This document shows, piece by piece, positions 61,251 through 64,000 of a DNA stretch of 64,000 nt (the stretch's first letter is position 1; every line of letters starts with the position of its first letter). Source of the stretch: Tenacibaculum discolor (GTDB lineage Bacteria; Bacteroidota; Bacteroidia; Flavobacteriales; Flavobacteriaceae); NCBI RefSeq assembly GCF_003664185.1, contig NZ_RCCS01000006.1, positions 413,880-477,879 of the forward strand, given 5' to 3'. The notes under the pieces are model-generated. The model did no database searches, was not told the DNA's origin, and was given only the letters and a program-made list of their open reading frames with translations. Made by a program: the position numbers and the translations under genes.

Positions 61251-62243
61251 ATGAAACTACTTACACTATTATTATCGTTATGTATTTGTTCAACATCCTA
61301 TAGTCAAAGAACAAAAGACTTAAATACTTTTAAACACCATTCTATAGTAACAAATAAAGACACCATTAACTATCATACATACGCTAAAAAAGATATTGAA
61401 TCTACAAATGTTCTTCTCTTATATATTCAAGGATCAAAAGCAATGTCTCTATATCAAACAATGAAAGAAAATGGAAAAACGTATGTTGGAACAACATTGC
61501 CTCTTGATTTTAACCTTTTGCCTGATAATTATTTATTTGTCGTAATATCTAAAAAGGGTTTTCCTTTCTTAACAAAAATGGATGAGGAGTTTCCTGTTCC
61601 TAAATCATATTATGAAAACCAAACATTAGCGTATCGAACTCATCAAGCTAACCAAGTAATTAACAGTATAACTAAAAAGTATCCAAATAAATTCAAAAAA
61701 GTTATTGTTCTCGGACACTCTGAAGGGAGCGATGTTGTTGCTAAATTAGGAACTGTAAATAATAGTATAACTCATTTTGGGTATTTGTCTGGTGGAGGTA
61801 ACACTCAGTTTATTGACTTTATTACATTTACTAGAAAGAAATTAGCTAAAGGCTTAATTAGTGAAAAAGAAGCACAAAGAGAGATTAGTTCAATATTAGA
61901 AGATTTTAAAAAAATAATGGCAAACCCTAATGCTACTGATAAATATTGGGCAGGTAAAAACAATAGTTATAAAAGATGGAGTTCTTTTTCTGAGCCACCA
62001 ATTAACAATTTATTAAAAATTTCAAAGCCTCTATTTGTAGCTATTGGAACAAAAGATCAGGCTGTAGCTCCTGAGTCCGCTTACCTAATTCCAATAGAGT
62101 TTATTAGGAAACAGAAAAACAATTTAACATTCAAGGCTTATTCAGGTTTAGACCATGGTTTTGGAAAAGAACTAGAGAATGGAAAATATGAAAAGTATTG
62201 GAACGTTGTTTTTAAAGATTTTTTGAACTGGGTAAATCAATAA
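61251..62243 (+). CDS. Secreted alpha/beta hydrolase
   Basis: A 330-residue exported protein (signal ending SYSQRT). The fold is that of prolyl-oligopeptidase-like or esterase hydrolases: NVLLLYIQGSKAMSLYQTMK (oxyanion region), nucleophile Ser in VIVLGHSEGSDVVAKLG, acidic residue in AIGTKDQAVAP, and the final His in YSGLDHGFGK. Substrate unknown. It stands alone with a 168-bp gap to the Crp/Fnr regulator. Confidence 0.85.
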   Translation: MKLLTLLLSLCICSTSYSQRTKDLNTFKHHSIVTNKDTINYHTYAKKDIESTNVLLLYIQGSKAMSLYQTMKENGKTYVGTTLPLDFNLLPDNYLFVVISKKGFPFLTKMDEEFPVPKSYYENQTLAYRTHQANQVINSITKKYPNKFKKVIVLGHSEGSDVVAKLGTVNNSITHFGYLSGGGNTQFIDFITFTRKKLAKGLISEKEAQREISSILEDFKKIMANPNATDKYWAGKNNSYKRWSSFSEPPINNLLKISKPLFVAIGTKDQAVAPESAYLIPIEFIRKQKNNLTFKAYSGLDHGFGKELENGKYEKYWNVVFKDFLNWVNQ

Positions 62244-62411
62244 TAAAAGAATATAAAACAGCTTTAAAACCTAGTATATTTTATTTTAACCTATACTAAC
62301 AAAGAGCTTATAAAAAGCTTACCTTTTGTGGGTGATAAGTTTTCAGCTTTCGGGTTAAGAATAATAGCTTATCCAAAATAAAAAAAGAATAATATACTAG
62401 CAACAGCTTAA

Positions 62412-62993
62412 ATGAAAAATCCACTAATTACATCAATTTCAAAATATATTAAGTTAACTTCTGAGGAAGAAAATATAATTAAAAGTTTTTGGACTGAAAA
62501 AACTCTTAAAAAAGGAGAATCTCTTTTAAGAAATGGTGATGTGTGTAGAACAGATAATTTTGTAATTAATGGAACTCTTAAAGCCTTTTATATAAATTCT
62601 GAAACTGGTGCTGAAGAAGTTTTATATTTTGCCATAGAAAATTGGTGGGCTACAGATATTGATAGCTTTCAAAAGCAACAACCTTCTATTTATAATATTC
62701 AAGCAATAGAAGAAACTGAATTGTTACAGATACGCTATGACTCTTTTCAAGAAATGCTAAAACAAATACCTAAGCTGGAGCGTTTTTTTAGAATTATACT
62801 TGAAAACTATCTTGGTAGCTTGCAAAGAAGAATTATTTATAACAATGTGTATGATGCAGAACAACGGTATCTTGATTTTATAAAGGACTACCCAAAAATA
62901 TCAGGTAAAGTTCCTCAATACCTAATAGCCTCATACTTGGGAGTAACTGCTGAGTTTTTAAGCAGAATTCGTAAAAAACATAAATCATCTTAA
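62412..62993 (+). CDS. Crp/Fnr family transcriptional regulator
   Basis: A 193-residue regulator. The N-terminal cNMP-binding-like barrel is visible (KKGESLLRNGDVCRTDNFVI, NGTLKAFYINSETGAEEVLY), followed by the dimer helix and a C-terminal helix-turn-helix (VPQYLIASYLGVTAEFLSRI). No cysteines for an Fe-S cluster are present in the Fnr positions, so it probably senses a nucleotide or redox-linked small molecule. The gene for the flavin oxidoreductase follows after 66 bp, likely a target. Confidence 0.9.
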   Translation: MKNPLITSISKYIKLTSEEENIIKSFWTEKTLKKGESLLRNGDVCRTDNFVINGTLKAFYINSETGAEEVLYFAIENWWATDIDSFQKQQPSIYNIQAIEETELLQIRYDSFQEMLKQIPKLERFFRIILENYLGSLQRRIIYNNVYDAEQRYLDFIKDYPKISGKVPQYLIASYLGVTAEFLSRIRKKHKSS

Positions 62994-63059
62994 ACTAGGT
63001 CAATTTTTTTCATTTCTTCTACAACGACCTTTGCCATATCATGTAAACTATATTAAGAT

Positions 63060-63683
63060 ATGAACAAAGTACTTATCATCAACGCTAGTGTAAGAAACGA
63101 AAAATCGTATAGTAGGCAATTAACCCAACTCTTTGTAAAGAATTGGCAACAAAAGCATCCTAACGATACATTTTCATACCGAGAAGTTGGATTAAAAGAA
63201 ATACCTTCCATCAATGAAAAATGGATTGCTAGTGCATTTATTAAGCCTGAAGACAGAACAGCTGAAAATCAATTAGGAGTTAACTTGAGCGATAAGCTAA
63301 TTAAAGAGTTTAAAGAACACAATGTGTATGTTCTTGGAACACCTATGTACAATTGGTCTATACCAAGCGGATTAAAAGCTTACATAGATCAGCTTATGAG
63401 AATTAATGAAACATGGAAATTCCGCTCAGGAACACCAGATGGTGATTATGTTGGCTTACTGAAAAACAAAAAAATGTTTATTCTATCTAGCCGAGGAGAT
63501 ACTGGTTATGGTGAAAATGAAAAAAACGAGCACATGAACTTCCAAACTACTTATTTAAAGTTTGTTTTTGGAATTATGGGGATTAAAGATGTTTCTATAA
63601 TTTCTTTAGATAATGAGGAGTTTGGAGGGACTATTTTTGAAAACTCTAAAAAGAAGATATATCAAGAAATTGAAGCTATTTAA
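63060..63683 (+). CDS. FMN-dependent NAD(P)H oxidoreductase, azoreductase-like
   Basis: A 207-residue flavodoxin-fold enzyme. The FMN loop is INASVRNEKSYSRQLTQLFV and the second is VLGTPMYNWSIPSGLKAYID, as in AzoR/quinone reductases. It may reduce quinones or azo compounds using NAD(P)H. Located after a Crp/Fnr regulator, so a redox or detoxification response is likely. Terminator at 63698. Confidence 0.9.
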   Translation: MNKVLIINASVRNEKSYSRQLTQLFVKNWQQKHPNDTFSYREVGLKEIPSINEKWIASAFIKPEDRTAENQLGVNLSDKLIKEFKEHNVYVLGTPMYNWSIPSGLKAYIDQLMRINETWKFRSGTPDGDYVGLLKNKKMFILSSRGDTGYGENEKNEHMNFQTTYLKFVFGIMGIKDVSIISLDNEEFGGTIFENSKKKIYQEIEAI

Positions 63684-63697
63684 CCCACCATCAAAAT

Positions 63698-63728
63698 GCT
63701 GTTAATACTTATGTTAACAGCGTTTTTT
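63698..63728 (+). terminator. Terminator after the oxidoreductase gene
   Basis: GCTGTTAA, eight bases, TTAACAGC (63698-63721) followed by G and six T. Confidence 0.75.
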
Positions 63729-63812
63729 AATGCCTTCTTTATTTAACACAGTACCTAACAAACATTTTTCTACACACGCATCTATTTTTATCTTTTTACT
63801 TGTTTGGTGTTG

Positions 63813-64000
63813 CTCCCCTTAGGCAGTGAATGACACTCCCCTTAGGCGGGGAGTATCGTTCCCCTTACCGAGTGAGTGTCACTCCCCTTAGGCAAGGAGT
63901 GTCGTCCCGATTAGGCTTCGTGTGTTGACCCGATTAGGCTTCGTGTGTTGACCCGATTAGGCTTCGTGTGTTGACCCGATTAGGCTTCGTGTGTTGACCC
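63813..64000. repeat. 23-bp tandem repeat array running off the window end
   Basis: Eight units of exactly 23 bp and a four-base start of the ninth. Units 1-4 (63813-63904) share CTCCCCTTAGGC with variable ends; unit 3 is the most divergent. Units 5-8 (63905-63996) have CCCGATTAGGCTTCGTGTG and the last three are identical. All carry the core CC, two bases, TTAGGC at the same place. There are no spacers, so it is not CRISPR; 23 is not a multiple of three and no frame stays open. GC content is much higher than around it. Confidence 0.85.

Noticed and set aside
63813..64000. CRISPR array
   Set aside because: Units are contiguous 23-mers without spacers, and no cas gene is visible.
1..64000. rRNA, tRNA or tmRNA genes
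   Set aside because: I looked for conserved stems and anticodon arms in the gaps and found none that I could support.

Overview
The window is AT-rich DNA from a member of the Flavobacteriaceae (Bacteroidota). The support for this is: TAnnTTTG-type -7 promoter boxes (one with a perfect TTTG at 19 bp, in front of pyrG), a 950-residue CarB without the C-terminal MGS domain, several SPII lipoproteins, STN/TonB-dependent receptors, a sigma/FecR/receptor triplet, and a chromosomal subclass B1 metallo-beta-lactamase of the kind found in marine and environmental flavobacteria. Tenacibaculum or a close relative is my best guess; this is inference, not a database result.

Region by region. (1) 1-4.0 kb is the end of an integrative element: a DNA-binding protein cut by the window edge, a small excisionase-like HTH protein, an S24-type repressor with its own candidate operators, and a tyrosine recombinase. 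(2) 4.0-6.4 kb is a row of single small genes (unknown, SMI1/KNR4, flavin reductase, frameshifted YciI) separated by related AT-rich repeats with small inverted repeats; it looks like a cassette array. (3) 6.4-18.4 kb is accessory DNA: two alpha/beta hydrolases, the metallo-beta-lactamase, and a run of poorly conserved secreted proteins, with three broken or duplicated genes and a three-copy intergenic repeat. (4) 18.5-25.8 kb: an AraC regulator divergent from a four-gene operon (deacetylase, SMP-30-like, cupin, DoxX) with candidate activator sites between them, then GNAT, cupin, old-yellow-enzyme and permease genes. (5) 25.8-53.4 kb is mostly conserved core: rluD-like, PASTA, ddl-coaD, M14 peptidase, sigma/anti-sigma/TonB receptor, GlmU-like, thioesterase, cyclase, an STN-like plus M64 peptidase pair, carB, rpmH, pyrG, yidC, an outer-membrane barrel, fumC. 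(6) 53.4-60.1 kb holds the most unusual locus: a 1062-residue protein that joins a catalase-like domain to a LodA-type cysteine-tryptophylquinone oxidase, followed 5 bp later by its LodB-like flavoprotein, and facing a lipoprotein with one CxxCH haem-c motif. (7) 60.3-64 kb: guanine deaminase, SHOCT protein, hydrolase, Crp/Fnr regulator plus flavin oxidoreductase, and a 23-bp tandem repeat that runs off the window end.

How the genes may work together. LodA-type enzymes make hydrogen peroxide from amino-acid amines and need a LodB partner to build the quinone cofactor. Here the oxidase carries a haem catalase-like domain on the same chain, and the key CTQ residues (Cys762 and Trp827, 65 apart as in LodA) are present, while the usual distal catalase histidine appears replaced. 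That fusion is the main candidate for a little-described system. I found no rRNA, tRNA or CRISPR array.
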